A stretch of 64,000 bases of DNA from Billgrantia montanilacus (GTDB lineage Bacteria; Pseudomonadota; Gammaproteobacteria; Pseudomonadales; Halomonadaceae), in contig NZ_QPII01000008.1 of assembly GCF_003336675.1 (NCBI RefSeq), positions 62,001-126,000 on the forward strand, written 5' to 3'. The position numbers and the translations under genes are program-made. The notes beneath the pieces are model-generated. The model searched no databases and had not been told where the DNA came from. It saw nothing but the letters and a program-made list of their open reading frames with translations. Shown in pieces: positions 27,920 to 36,514 of this stretch. Each line of letters begins with the position of its first letter. The first letter of the stretch is position 1.

Positions 27920-30900
27920 GCCAGGAATTGAGCCAGCACAAGGCGTGTGAAGAACCCAAGCTCTTCATTCAGGTCATGGGCAAGGAGCATCCCGAGGGCC
28001 ACCGCTTCGTCTTCTACGACCTGGAAGACCAGCAGGAGCAGGCAGCCCTTGCCGAGGCGGTCGAGGAAGAGGATTTGCCGGAGCCGCTGAGCCGCATTCA
28101 TGGCTGGGCCTGGGAAGGGCAGCCGCGTCGTAATGTCTGGCTGGAAATCGCCAGTGAAGAAGGCGAGCCGATACGGGTGCCCCTGTTCGGCAACGTAGGC
28201 GTCACGCCGTGGCAAGAGCATGAGCGGAATACCGTTCATCAACATTACGTCGTGCAGCCCGTCATACCGTTGGCCCTGTGGCAATCGCTGCTGGACGATG
28301 CTGTCCACGCCTTGCCGTGTCGCCCCGGTTACCTGTACATCCACTATCGGGGCGCCATATGGCGAGAGATCGAGGTAGGCATCTCCGAATCGGGTGAGTG
28401 GCAGTTCCGCGATGTCGATCTAGCTCAGCACCGTAGCGATGCCGATGGTTATGTCGATGACCGCCGTACTGCCATCGGCCAGCCGCTGACGGAACTATGG
28501 CTGCCGGCACGCCGTGAAATGAACTGGTTGAACCGCGAGGTCAAGGTCGCGTTCTCGGACGTTCAATGGTCGGCTGCCAGGCTGAATCACCTGGAAGCCA
28601 ATCCAACGGCGCTCAACCAGCGCTTCCAGTCCGTCTCCTTGCGCAGTTCGTCCGAGCGCGTGGTGAGTGGGCGGCTTCTGGCGGCCGAGCAGTTGGCTCC
28701 GCAGCGCGAACGAAGCGCCGGCCTCGAAACCCAGCTCGCACACCCGCCACTCTGGACCGAGGACCTGTCGGGTAGCGTCGTATCTTCGCGCTACCAGCAG
28801 GCTTTGAGCGAGCAGCAGCGCTTCGATGGCGGTGGGTCGGATGCGGTGAATGGTGCCTGGAACGAGGCCAACAGAGACGACTCGCCCTTGAAGCGGGAGG
28901 TCGGCCTGCGCGCGGCCGCGGCTGAAGCGGTATGTCAGGCAAACCGCAGTGCGCCCGACATGGCGCAGGCTGAAGAGGCCAGCGAGCCACCGGTTTGGCA
29001 GGAACTGCCCGAAGGCAGCGACATCATGGAGGACGCACGGCAGCGGGAGATACCGGGGCTCGTCCTCAATGATCCCTTGTTCGAACTGCGCCACGCCCTG
29101 AGCCAGACACAACTGGCGCAGAACTATCTGACGCTGCTGCTCGAGCGCTGTGCTTCCCGGCCACACTTTCGCAGCGCCGTCATGATACAAAAGCGCGTCA
29201 TGCCCGAGCGCATCGGTGGTGAGAGCAACCCGCTGCGTCGCTTCGCTTCGGAGCAGGCGCTGAGCTACCTCGGTGGGGAGTTCCACACCAGCGTGGCCAC
29301 GCTGGCGCGCGATATTGCCCATCGGCTCTGGGAGTTTCACCAGACGCGCCTGGCCGACCTGCTGGGCAGCGCAGCCTACCAGCGAATACTGGCGGATTAC
29401 TTCAGCCTGGAGGGAAGCGACTACGTCAGCGGCTTCTGTCTCGCGGAGCAGTGCTTCACCGCCCTGAGCCTAGACCCGAAGCGCGTCGATACCCTGGTGG
29501 ATCAGGATATTCCCAGCCTGTTCCATACCGCCAATGCGGCAAAGGCCCAGCGTACCCTGTTGGCTCTGCTCGAAGACGGCAGCCGTGAGCCGCTTCACGC
29601 CATGTGCTTCCCCGATAGCGAGGCCCACCCGGTCGAGCAGCCCTTCGTATTGCCGGAAGAGGAATGCAACGACGGAAGCGGTCGCTTCCGGGTCAAGGCG
29701 CTGGCCGAGGAGGGCGAGCGTAACGACGTGCCGGAGACGGACGACCTGCAGACCTTCGAAGCTTCGCTGCTGGCTGCTATGGCCCGTACCAGCACGCTCG
29801 ATGAACTCAAGCGCTGGGCCGGTGCGCTCGATAGCGTATTCGGCAAGATAGCCGAGAGTGGAAAGAACTTGCTGGCTCAAGTGGCGGACGAGAGTCAGCG
29901 CACGGCCATGACGGGAAAACTCTACCTACCCGCCTTCAATGCCTCGCGCGGTGCCCTGCATAGCGTGCTGGGCGATCTCACCTTCCAGCCGCTGGGGGAT
30001 GTCGACCTGGGCCGTTATGTATTGATCGGCGTGGAAGACGTCGCAACAGGCATGAAGTTCGGTATCGACGCCGCCGAAAGGGAGTACATCGCCAAGAACA
30101 ACCATCGCCAGTTCTATGGCGAGATATATCGCACCTCGGACGGTAAGTTGCTGGGCGGCACCAATCAGCGGCGGCTGAATTCCATGGGGGAGGTAGGCGA
30201 AGCCCGCGAGGTACGCTTCGTGTTTGCCCCCGCCGACTCACGCGCCGCCGACCTGGTACGCCGTGGCAGCAGCCGCATCGGCTTTGTCGAGCGTGCCACC
30301 GATGCCACTCGGCTGCCCTATATCATGGTCGTTGTGCAGGCGGTGAATTTGGGGCTGAGCTCAAGTGCAATAGGGAAAAATCTCGAAGCAAAGACGATTT
30401 TTAGCTTCTTTTCAGCTTCGATTGATTTGAGCTTAGCCACTTTAAGTTTGAGTGACTATATTTCACGACGCCATCAAGCACCTCGGCCTGTAATTACTAT
30501 CAGCCAGTTTAGCCGGACGGTGCTGTTACACAATCAAGGCTCTAGCTTTTTACTACGCCGAATCCCCGAGTTGATCCGGGTTAACTGGGTGGTTACTAAA
30601 ATGGCGGGCATCTTGATGGCCGTTTCGATGACTTGGGCAGCTATAGAACGCTTGCGCGAGGGCGATACCGATGCAGCGTTGGCCTATGGTGTGGCAGCGG
30701 CCGGCGCCACGCTTTTGATACTATTCAGCGGTCCGGTGGGCTGGATCGGCCTGGCATTGCTTCTCGGCGGTGGTGTTGCCGGTATGCTACTAACCGACGG
30801 CCCGCTGGAACAGTGGATCAAGCATGGCCCCTTTGGTGACCAGCGCGGCGTTGCCCCATGGCTGGAAGAACCGGAAGAAGCGTATTACCGTTTGCAGGGA

Positions 30901-31473
30901 ATCTTCGCCAATATTCAGATATCGCTGCGCAGGGTTAGCCCCGTGGAGCGCGATTCCCTGTTGGCTCGGCTTGGCAAGACTCACACCTCACCCGTTGAAA
31001 CGGCCATGCCGATGGGTCACCTTTGGCAAGCCCAGTTCGACCCGCACCAGGCCATCAATACCGCCATCGAGGTGCGCAGCGCCCTACCCGGTATGGGCAT
31101 CGAATTGAATGACGTAACGGTATTACGCCTGGTGCAGGGAGATCACTATCGCTCGCCAGCGGGCAGCGCTTGGGATGAGACATCCGAGAGGCGCATTCAG
31201 CCCTTGCTCACGCAGCTGGGCGCGCAGCACATTAGCTACTATGTGCACTCTCCCGCCAACGAGCCCATGCGTGGCTTTGGCAGCAGCACCGAGTATCGCT
31301 GGGACGTTCAGGTACAATTTCGTGAAGCGACGCAGATACCGCTGCTCGCCAGCCGGCGAATCTACCCGGCGCCTGCCCCGCTGAAGGCCATGCCGGACGA
31401 TATGTCGGACGTCTTCAGTGTCGAGAAAGCCGAAGATGACTACTGGATCAAGGAAAGGCTCAATGTCCGCTAA
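27916..31473 (+). CDS. MIX/VasX-like T6SS effector, predicted membrane-acting toxin
   Basis: The 1185-residue protein follows a DUF4123 adaptor. Near residues 135-151 it carries a motif matching the MIX signature (RPGYLYIHYRGAIWRE; pattern R-x-G-h-h-Y-h-h...W-R-E). The N-terminal region resembles the VasX N-domain. Near 892-961 there are three hydrophobic segments (around 895-912, 920-940, 943-961), suited to membrane insertion, then a soluble tail of about 220 residues. Bases 30361-30480, inside the gene before the helices, are about 38% G+C by my count, unlike the flanks. The ATG at 27916 has GGAG six bases upstream; ATG 27904 is an alternative. A pore-forming role is inference from VasX. 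Confidence 0.8.
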   Translation: MSQELSQHKACEEPKLFIQVMGKEHPEGHRFVFYDLEDQQEQAALAEAVEEEDLPEPLSRIHGWAWEGQPRRNVWLEIASEEGEPIRVPLFGNVGVTPWQEHERNTVHQHYVVQPVIPLALWQSLLDDAVHALPCRPGYLYIHYRGAIWREIEVGISESGEWQFRDVDLAQHRSDADGYVDDRRTAIGQPLTELWLPARREMNWLNREVKVAFSDVQWSAARLNHLEANPTALNQRFQSVSLRSSSERVVSGRLLAAEQLAPQRERSAGLETQLAHPPLWTEDLSGSVVSSRYQQALSEQQRFDGGGSDAVNGAWNEANRDDSPLKREVGLRAAAAEAVCQANRSAPDMAQAEEASEPPVWQELPEGSDIMEDARQREIPGLVLNDPLFELRHALSQTQLAQNYLTLLLERCASRPHFRSAVMIQKRVMPERIGGESNPLRRFASEQALSYLGGEFHTSVATLARDIAHRLWEFHQTRLADLLGSAAYQRILADYFSLEGSDYVSGFCLAEQCFTALSLDPKRVDTLVDQDIPSLFHTANAAKAQRTLLALLEDGSREPLHAMCFPDSEAHPVEQPFVLPEEECNDGSGRFRVKALAEEGERNDVPETDDLQTFEASLLAAMARTSTLDELKRWAGALDSVFGKIAESGKNLLAQVADESQRTAMTGKLYLPAFNASRGALHSVLGDLTFQPLGDVDLGRYVLIGVEDVATGMKFGIDAAEREYIAKNNHRQFYGEIYRTSDGKLLGGTNQRRLNSMGEVGEAREVRFVFAPADSRAADLVRRGSSRIGFVERATDATRLPYIMVVVQAVNLGLSSSAIGKNLEAKTIFSFFSASIDLSLATLSLSDYISRRHQAPRPVITISQFSRTVLLHNQGSSFLLRRIPELIRVNWVVTKMAGILMAVSMTWAAIERLREGDTDAALAYGVAAAGATLLILFSGPVGWIGLALLLGGGVAGMLLTDGPLEQWIKHGPFGDQRGVAPWLEEPEEAYYRLQGIFANIQISLRRVSPVERDSLLARLGKTHTSPVETAMPMGHLWQAQFDPHQAINTAIEVRSALPGMGIELNDVTVLRLVQGDHYRSPAGSAWDETSERRIQPLLTQLGAQHISYYVHSPANEPMRGFGSSTEYRWDVQVQFREATQIPLLASRRIYPAPAPLKAMPDDMSDVFSVEKAEDDYWIKERLNVR

Positions 31474-32458
31474 AGAACCCTTGGGCGACTACTACGCCGA
31501 TACGGTCTATACACCCGCCAAGCGCCAGCAGTGGGAGGCGGCGAATCCTGACCGGGAGACCATTATAGGCTCTCAGCTATCATGGAATCGCCGAACCCAA
31601 GATAATGCAATGGAAGAAGATTATGACTTTAGTCATATATCGATTTCCGAAAAAGAAGAACAGCGCCGCATTGATGGTGGCGTAGAAAATGATGATGTTT
31701 ACCACTTGCTTAAGATGCGCTATGACAGCCAGGCTATTATGCCACCAAATTATACGAATCTAGCAAGATATATGCATATGGGAGTGGCTCTTTCAATAGG
31801 TTTTTTTTTCCTATTTTCTATTGGCTTTTGCATGATAATTTTGGTTGGCTTGTATCATTGGATACTTGGTGGAAATGATGTCGAATACTTTGTGTCGCTT
31901 CTATCTGCGAGTGCAAAGCTTTCCTTTCCAATTATTTTTGTGACTTTGGTTTTTTGGAAAGGAAGTAAATACCTGAAAAAGAAGCATCCAGAGATTTTCT
32001 TTGGGATGCGGAAAGGCCCCCTCTGGCAAGCCAACCGTCAGACAGGTCTATTCACTATTTATGACCCCAAGAATGCTTGGAAGCCACGCATGGAAGCGCC
32101 CTTCCATGAATACGATGCTTTTCTGCAAAGCTCGCCCGATACCCAGGGCAGCGCCACCTATTCGCTGATTCTCTATCACCCCTTCCAGCGGATCCGGCAG
32201 AAGCTGGATGCCCAGTTCCCGCCGACCAAGATGCCCGGCGAACTGGTCGCGGCGTGGCAGTTCCTGCAACGCTACATGGACGTGTCGCAGCCGCTGCCCG
32301 ATGTGCCGGGTCTGGAGATTCACCGCCACAAGGACCCCACCACGGCGGCAGCCGACCAGCGGCAGGGTCGCGACCCGCGTTACTGGCGGGACATGGATGA
32401 AGCCAGCGTGAAGCAGATTCAGGAAGAGAAGTACCGCAAGAATATCCGCCTGCGCTAA
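31463..32458 (+). CDS. Predicted effector immunity membrane protein, copy 1
   Basis: The gene starts inside the last 11 bases of the effector gene. The 331-residue product has a soluble N-terminus (1-100), two predicted membrane segments (about 107-134 and 148-165) and a soluble C-terminal part (about 179-331). This fits a TsiV2-like immunity protein that protects the inner membrane from a VasX-like toxin. The membrane-encoding part is AT-rich (bases 31741-31860 about 34% G+C by my count), while both flanks are G+C-rich. It is not a family I can name; the immunity role is inferred from position, topology and paralogues. Confidence 0.7.
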   Translation: MSAKEPLGDYYADTVYTPAKRQQWEAANPDRETIIGSQLSWNRRTQDNAMEEDYDFSHISISEKEEQRRIDGGVENDDVYHLLKMRYDSQAIMPPNYTNLARYMHMGVALSIGFFFLFSIGFCMIILVGLYHWILGGNDVEYFVSLLSASAKLSFPIIFVTLVFWKGSKYLKKKHPEIFFGMRKGPLWQANRQTGLFTIYDPKNAWKPRMEAPFHEYDAFLQSSPDTQGSATYSLILYHPFQRIRQKLDAQFPPTKMPGELVAAWQFLQRYMDVSQPLPDVPGLEIHRHKDPTTAAADQRQGRDPRYWRDMDEASVKQIQEEKYRKNIRLR

Positions 32459-32481
32459 GCCGCAGTCATCGAGTCATCACC

Positions 32482-32501
32482 GGGCCTTCACAGGAAGGCC
32501 C
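32482..32501 (+). terminator. Hairpin after immunity copy 1 (repeated after copy 2)
   Basis: GGGCCTT and AAGGCCC pair around a CACAGG loop, 24 bp after the stop codon. The same hairpin and flanks recur after copy 2. There is no T run, so this may be a weak terminator, a processing site or an mRNA-stability element. Confidence 0.45.
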
Positions 32502-32597
32502 TGGCCCCACTATTGCCTGAAATCGCGCAGCGGGGCGGAAAAGGATGAAATCAGGGTAGGCGCGGGGCGTCTGCCCCGGCGGTAGCGTGGGGGATAC

Positions 32598-32697
32598 TGC
32601 CCCGCTGACAGCCATGCCGGAGGATATGTCGGTCGTCCTCAGCGTCGAGAGAGCTGAAGATGACTACTGGATCAAGGAAAGGCTCAATGTCCGCTAA
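32598..32697 (+). pseudogene. Orphan 3' end of an effector gene, remnant 1
   Basis: This stretch matches the last ~90 bases of the complete effector gene (31381-31473) and keeps its reading frame, ending in DDYWIKERLNVR and the same TAA that overlaps the next immunity start. No upstream effector body is present. It is the scar of a displaced or duplicated effector gene. Confidence 0.8.
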
Positions 32698-33679
32698 AGA
32701 AAACCTCGGCGACTACTACGCCGATAGCGCCTATACCCCCACCAAGCGTCAGCAGTGGGAGGCGGCGAATCCTGAGCGGGATACCATCATAGGTTCGCGG
32801 CTGACATGGAATCGTCGAACCCAAGAAAACGGGACGAACGAGGAGTATGGCTATAATAATATCGCCATCTCGCAGAATTGGGAGGCGCAGCGTGAAGAAA
32901 AAGGCCTGGTAGGCGACGATATCTTCAAGAATATGAACGTGCGCTATGATCATCAATGCATTATGCCGCCTAATTATAAAGCAAAGGCGGGTTTTTTTCA
33001 CACAACTACCGCAATCTGCATGGCGGGGGGGTATATTTCTATTTTTTTCCTATTTTTTCTTGTGCCGCTTTTGTTCGTCCCCGCTTTTTTTAACGGTGAC
33101 TATCAGGGGTCTTGGGAAGCTGCAAAAGGATTAATAAAAACACTTCTCTTTCTGTCAGCTTTATTTTACACCTTTTATAGGTTAGGTAATTGGTTGCTTA
33201 AGAATCATTCAGATATTTTCTTAGGAATGAAGAAGTCTCCTCTTTGGCAAGCCAACCGACAAACAGGCCTACTTACTATTTATGACCCCAGGAATGCCTG
33301 GAAGCCACGCCTGGAAGCTCCCTTCCATGAATGCGATGCTTTTCTGCAAAGCTCCCCTGACACCCAGGGCAGCGCCACCTACTCGCTGATTCTTTACCAC
33401 CCCTTCCAGCGGATTCGCCAGAAGCTGGATGCCCAATTCCCGCCGACCAATATGCCCGGCGAGCTGGTTGCAGCGTGGCAGTTCCTGCAACGCTATATGG
33501 ACGTCTCGCAGCCGCTGCCCGATGTGCCGGGTCTTGAGATTCACCGCCACAAGGACCCCACCACGGCAGCGGCGGACCAGCAGCAGGGGCGTAACCCGCG
33601 TTACTGGCGAGACATGGACGAAGCCAGCGTGCAGCAGATCCAGGAAGAGAAGTACCGTAAGAATATCCGTCTGCGTTAA
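32687..33679 (+). CDS. Predicted effector immunity membrane protein, copy 2
   Basis: A 330-residue paralogue of the preceding gene. The first ~45 and last ~150 residues are nearly identical to copy 1 (SAKENLGDYYAD; RNAWKPRLEAPFHECDAFLQ onward). The middle, including the hydrophobic part (FFLFFLVPLLFVPAFF and TLLFLSALFYTFYRL), is quite different and AT-rich. Start ATG 32687 has an AAGGAAAGG site, kept from the effector tail remnant in front of it. Probably immunity to a different effector allele that is no longer present here. Confidence 0.68.
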   Translation: MSAKENLGDYYADSAYTPTKRQQWEAANPERDTIIGSRLTWNRRTQENGTNEEYGYNNIAISQNWEAQREEKGLVGDDIFKNMNVRYDHQCIMPPNYKAKAGFFHTTTAICMAGGYISIFFLFFLVPLLFVPAFFNGDYQGSWEAAKGLIKTLLFLSALFYTFYRLGNWLLKNHSDIFLGMKKSPLWQANRQTGLLTIYDPRNAWKPRLEAPFHECDAFLQSSPDTQGSATYSLILYHPFQRIRQKLDAQFPPTNMPGELVAAWQFLQRYMDVSQPLPDVPGLEIHRHKDPTTAAADQQQGRNPRYWRDMDEASVQQIQEEKYRKNIRLR

Positions 33680-33702
33680 GCCGCTGTCATCGAGTCATCA
33701 CC

Positions 33703-33722
33703 GGGCCTTCACAGGAAGGCCC
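33703..33722 (+). terminator. Hairpin after immunity copy 2
   Basis: Same GGGCCTT-CACAGG-AAGGCCC hairpin as after copy 1, at an equal distance from the stop codon; it belongs to the repeated unit. Confidence 0.45.
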
Positions 33723-33819
33723 TGGCCCCGCTATTGCCAGAAACCGCGGAGCAGGGGGGGAAAATCATTCATCAGGGCGGGCATCGACTGTCTGCCCCGG
33801 CGGTAGCGTGGGGGATGCT

Positions 33820-33927
33820 GCCCCGCTGACGTTGACAACGGCCATGTCGGAGGATATGTCCACCGTCCTCAGCGTCGAGAGAGCTGAAGATGACTACTGG
33901 ATCAAGGAAAGACTCAATGTCCGCTAA
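33820..33927 (+). pseudogene. Orphan 3' end of an effector gene, remnant 2
   Basis: Second copy of the effector-gene 3' end, ending in the same DDYWIKERLNVR-stop. It carries a small insertion near 33830 relative to remnant 1. Remnants 1 and 2 also share ~45 bases further upstream that the intact effector gene lacks or has diverged from, so they are closer to each other than to it. Confidence 0.8.
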
Positions 33928-34912
33928 AGAAAACCTCGGCGACTACTACGCCGATAATGCCTATACCCCCACCAAGCGCCAGCAGTGGGAGGCGGCGCAC
34001 CCTGAGCGAGATACCATTATCGGTTCGCGGCTTTCCTGGAATCGTCGAACCCAGGATAATGGGACGAACGAAGAATACGGCTATAATAATATTGCTATCT
34101 CGCAGAATTGGGAGACGCTGAGAGCCGAGGAAGGGTTGATAGATGATAATATCTTCAAGGGTTTGAAGGTGCGTTATGATCATCAAAGTATTATTCCCCC
34201 TCATCATACAGCTTTAGCAAAAAGCCTTCATGTGGTAATGGGGTTTGGCATCGTATTTTTTTTTATATTCATTATTACCTATTCTATAATTTTTCTTGGC
34301 GCCTTTTTTTATTGGATTTTAGGCCCTAAAGACTTCCAGTATTTCTATAGTATGGCCATTGAAGGTGCTTTTTATCTTCTGCCATGTATCTTGACTTCGC
34401 TTTTTTTATGGAAGGGGGGACGGTACTTGGAGGCTAATCATTCGAGTGTTTTTTATGGGATGAGGAAATCTCCTATCTGGCAGCTTAACCGCCAAACAGG
34501 TCTGTTCACTATTTATGACCCCAGGAATGCCTGGAAGCCACGCCTGGAAGCTCCCTTCCATGAATACGATGCTTTTCTGCAAAGCTCGCCCGATACCCAG
34601 GGCAGCGCCACCTACTCGCTGATTCTCTATCATCCCTTCCAGCAAATCCGGCAGAAGCTGGACGCCCAGTTTCCGCCGACCAAGATGCCCGGCGAGCTGG
34701 TTGCAGCGTGGCAGTTCCTGCAACGCTACATGGACGTCTCGCAGCCGCTACCCGATGTGCCTGGCCTGGAGATTCACCGCCACAAGGACCCCACCACGGC
34801 AGCCGCCGACCAGCTGCAGGGTCGCGACCCGCGCTACTGGCGTAATATGGACGAAGACAGCGTGAAGAAGATCCAGGAAGAGAAATACCGCAAGAATATT
34901 CGCCTGCGCTAA
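33917..34912 (+). CDS. Predicted effector immunity membrane protein, copy 3
   Basis: A 331-residue paralogue of copies 1 and 2. The N-terminal ~80 residues are closest to copy 2, while the membrane part is closer to copy 1 (FYWILGPKDFQYF against YHWILGGNDVEYF), a mosaic that suggests recombination between alleles. The C-terminal ~150 residues are nearly invariant. The coding start overlaps the second effector-tail remnant by 11 bp. This is the last gene of the T6SS region. Confidence 0.68.
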   Translation: MSAKENLGDYYADNAYTPTKRQQWEAAHPERDTIIGSRLSWNRRTQDNGTNEEYGYNNIAISQNWETLRAEEGLIDDNIFKGLKVRYDHQSIIPPHHTALAKSLHVVMGFGIVFFFIFIITYSIIFLGAFFYWILGPKDFQYFYSMAIEGAFYLLPCILTSLFLWKGGRYLEANHSSVFYGMRKSPIWQLNRQTGLFTIYDPRNAWKPRLEAPFHEYDAFLQSSPDTQGSATYSLILYHPFQQIRQKLDAQFPPTKMPGELVAAWQFLQRYMDVSQPLPDVPGLEIHRHKDPTTAAADQLQGRDPRYWRNMDEDSVKKIQEEKYRKNIRLR

Positions 34913-35728
34913 GCCGCAGTAACGAGTCAATCACCGGGGGGCTGCCTAGCCGCTGGAGGAACGGTAGGTCTAACTCAGTTGCATAAGTGGCGCCGAGCCT
35001 TGTCAATCGATAGAGCGGCGTGCCTCCGCCGCCTGTCAGCCGAAGTGACGTCATCCCTCTATGCAGCACATCCGCTTGCCTCGGCCTAGATGCTCGTCAA
35101 CCAGGCGATTCTCACCAACACGGGCATCCAGTCGGCGATACGGCCTCGGCTGATCCAATTGATTTAGGACAGATTGCTTACTCAAGCATAACAGGTTGTT
35201 ATTTATTGAAATAACGTTGAGCGAAGCTGTCGGATAGGCAAGAATAAAAGGATCTTCACACTTTGGCGTGAAATGGCAAGGGAAGTCATGGCCGCGCTGT
35301 AGGAGTATCTTCAGATCACGACTGGAGGCCAAAGGACTCCCGGCGGCGTTACCGATGGTCGCGGTTATTGCCAGCGCGGCAGCCTCCGCCGGGCGCCTAT
35401 CGGCGCCAGTCGCGATGGGAACCAGCGCTCCAACAAGGAGCGCCTGCGTCGCTGTCGTCGAGCCCCCTTCCGCAATGCAGCCTATGCAGAGCAGGTTCAC
35501 GCCAAAATGCGATGAACCGAATAAAAACTAGCAACGGCTGGGCTTACCCCACTCTAGTCCACGCAGAGACTACTCTGGCAGTTTGCGATACAAAGAGGCT
35601 ATGCCGAAGCACGTAGTATGTGTTTCATTCTCGCTGAGGACACTCGTGCGCGAGAGCGTACCGGGCTGTCGATTGCGTGGTGTCTCGCTCGACGACTGGG
35701 TGTGAAAGCAAACCAGGAGGATGAGTCG
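34913..35728 (+). other. Gene-free region after the T6SS locus
   Basis: About 800 bp between the last immunity gene and the RibD_C gene. Open frames here show no recognisable protein sequence and stop often. It contains one copy of a dispersed repeat (listed separately). The right end carries the ribosome site AGGAGG (35715-35720) for the next gene. No integrase, tRNA or insertion-sequence end was seen. Confidence 0.5.
35295..35434 (+). repeat. Dispersed repeat, copy related to the one near 50.1 kb
   Basis: The stretch contains CACGACTGGAGGCC, then CAGCCTCCGCCG and GGCGCCAGTCGCGATG in the same order and spacing as in the element at 49991-50315, with scattered differences. Both copies are intergenic. 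It looks like a mobile or REP-like intergenic repeat of this genome. Confidence 0.7.
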
Positions 35729-36397
35729 ATGCGTAAAGTGATTGTCGGCGCCATGGTTTCACTGGATGGCGTTATGCAGGCGCCCGGTGGGCCGCAGGAA
35801 GACCCGACCGGTGGCTTCCGCTACGGCGGCTGGGTCGCACCGCTGGTGGACGAGGTGTTCGGAGAAGAGATGGACAAGCTGTTCCGTCAGCCGTTCGACC
35901 TGCTGCTTGGCCGCAAGACGTATGAGATCTTCGCCGCGCACTGGCCGTATGCGGAGGAAGGGCCTGATGATTTCATCGCCAGAACCTTCAATTCGATCAA
36001 GAAGTACGTGGCGACCCGAAAGGGCCTGGATTTGACCTGGAAGGAGTCGGTGGCCCTCAGTGACGCGGCATCGGATGTCGCCAGGCTGAAGCAGGAAGAC
36101 GGGCCGGCGCTTCTCACCCAAGGCAGCACCGCGCTGGTCCAGACGCTGCTGAAGAGCGACCTCGTCGATGAAATCAATACGTTCACGTTCCCCGTCGTGC
36201 TAGGGAAGGGCAAGAAGCTGTTCGATGATGGGGTGAAGCCAGCAGCGTTCGAGCTTGCGGCCAGTCGAGTGTCGCCCAACGGCATTGTGATCGCGAAGTA
36301 TATACGCGAGGGCGCGGTGAAAACGGGGGACTTTGCCATGGACCCGCCAACCGCGGCGGAGGTCGCGCGGCGCGAGAAGGTGAAGCGGGAAGGTTAG
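35729..36397 (+). CDS. RibD C-terminal domain / dihydrofolate-reductase-like protein
   Basis: The 222-residue protein opens MRKVIVGAMVSLDGVMQAPG, typical of YyaP/YwjB-type reductases with a RibD_C domain. It has LLLGRKTYEIF and TQGSTALVQTLLKSDLVDE (the family's 'G...l...Ll..gLvDE' motif) and PVVLGKGKKLF. These are probably NADPH-dependent reductases, but the substrate is generally unknown. Start ATG 35729 sits eight bases after AGGAGG. It stands alone. Confidence 0.85.
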   Translation: MRKVIVGAMVSLDGVMQAPGGPQEDPTGGFRYGGWVAPLVDEVFGEEMDKLFRQPFDLLLGRKTYEIFAAHWPYAEEGPDDFIARTFNSIKKYVATRKGLDLTWKESVALSDAASDVARLKQEDGPALLTQGSTALVQTLLKSDLVDEINTFTFPVVLGKGKKLFDDGVKPAAFELAASRVSPNGIVIAKYIREGAVKTGDFAMDPPTAAEVARREKVKREG

Positions 36398-36439
36398 CGA
36401 GTGATTAGCCAGGGAAGGCAACACCGCGGTTGCCGAAGC

Positions 36440-36476
36440 GTCGGGCCGGAGCTAAAGCTGTCTCCCACAGCGTATT
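36440..36476 (-). repeat. Degenerate fragment of the dispersed repeat (inverted)
   Basis: GGAGCTAAAGCTG followed by CTCCCACAGCG resembles the reverse complement of the GCTGTCGGAGGAAGCTTTAGCTC part of the element at 50.1 kb. It is short and imperfect, in the 117-bp gap between the convergent RibD_C gene and iadA. Confidence 0.4.
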
Positions 36477-36514
36477 TCTCTTATGTGATGGCATGGCAGC
36501 ATCGCTGTCGCGAG

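Noticed and set aside
34970..35620. Possible transposase remnant after the immunity array
   Set aside because: Translations in all frames give no DDE or HUH motif and no terminal inverted repeats were seen; only the dispersed repeat is supported.
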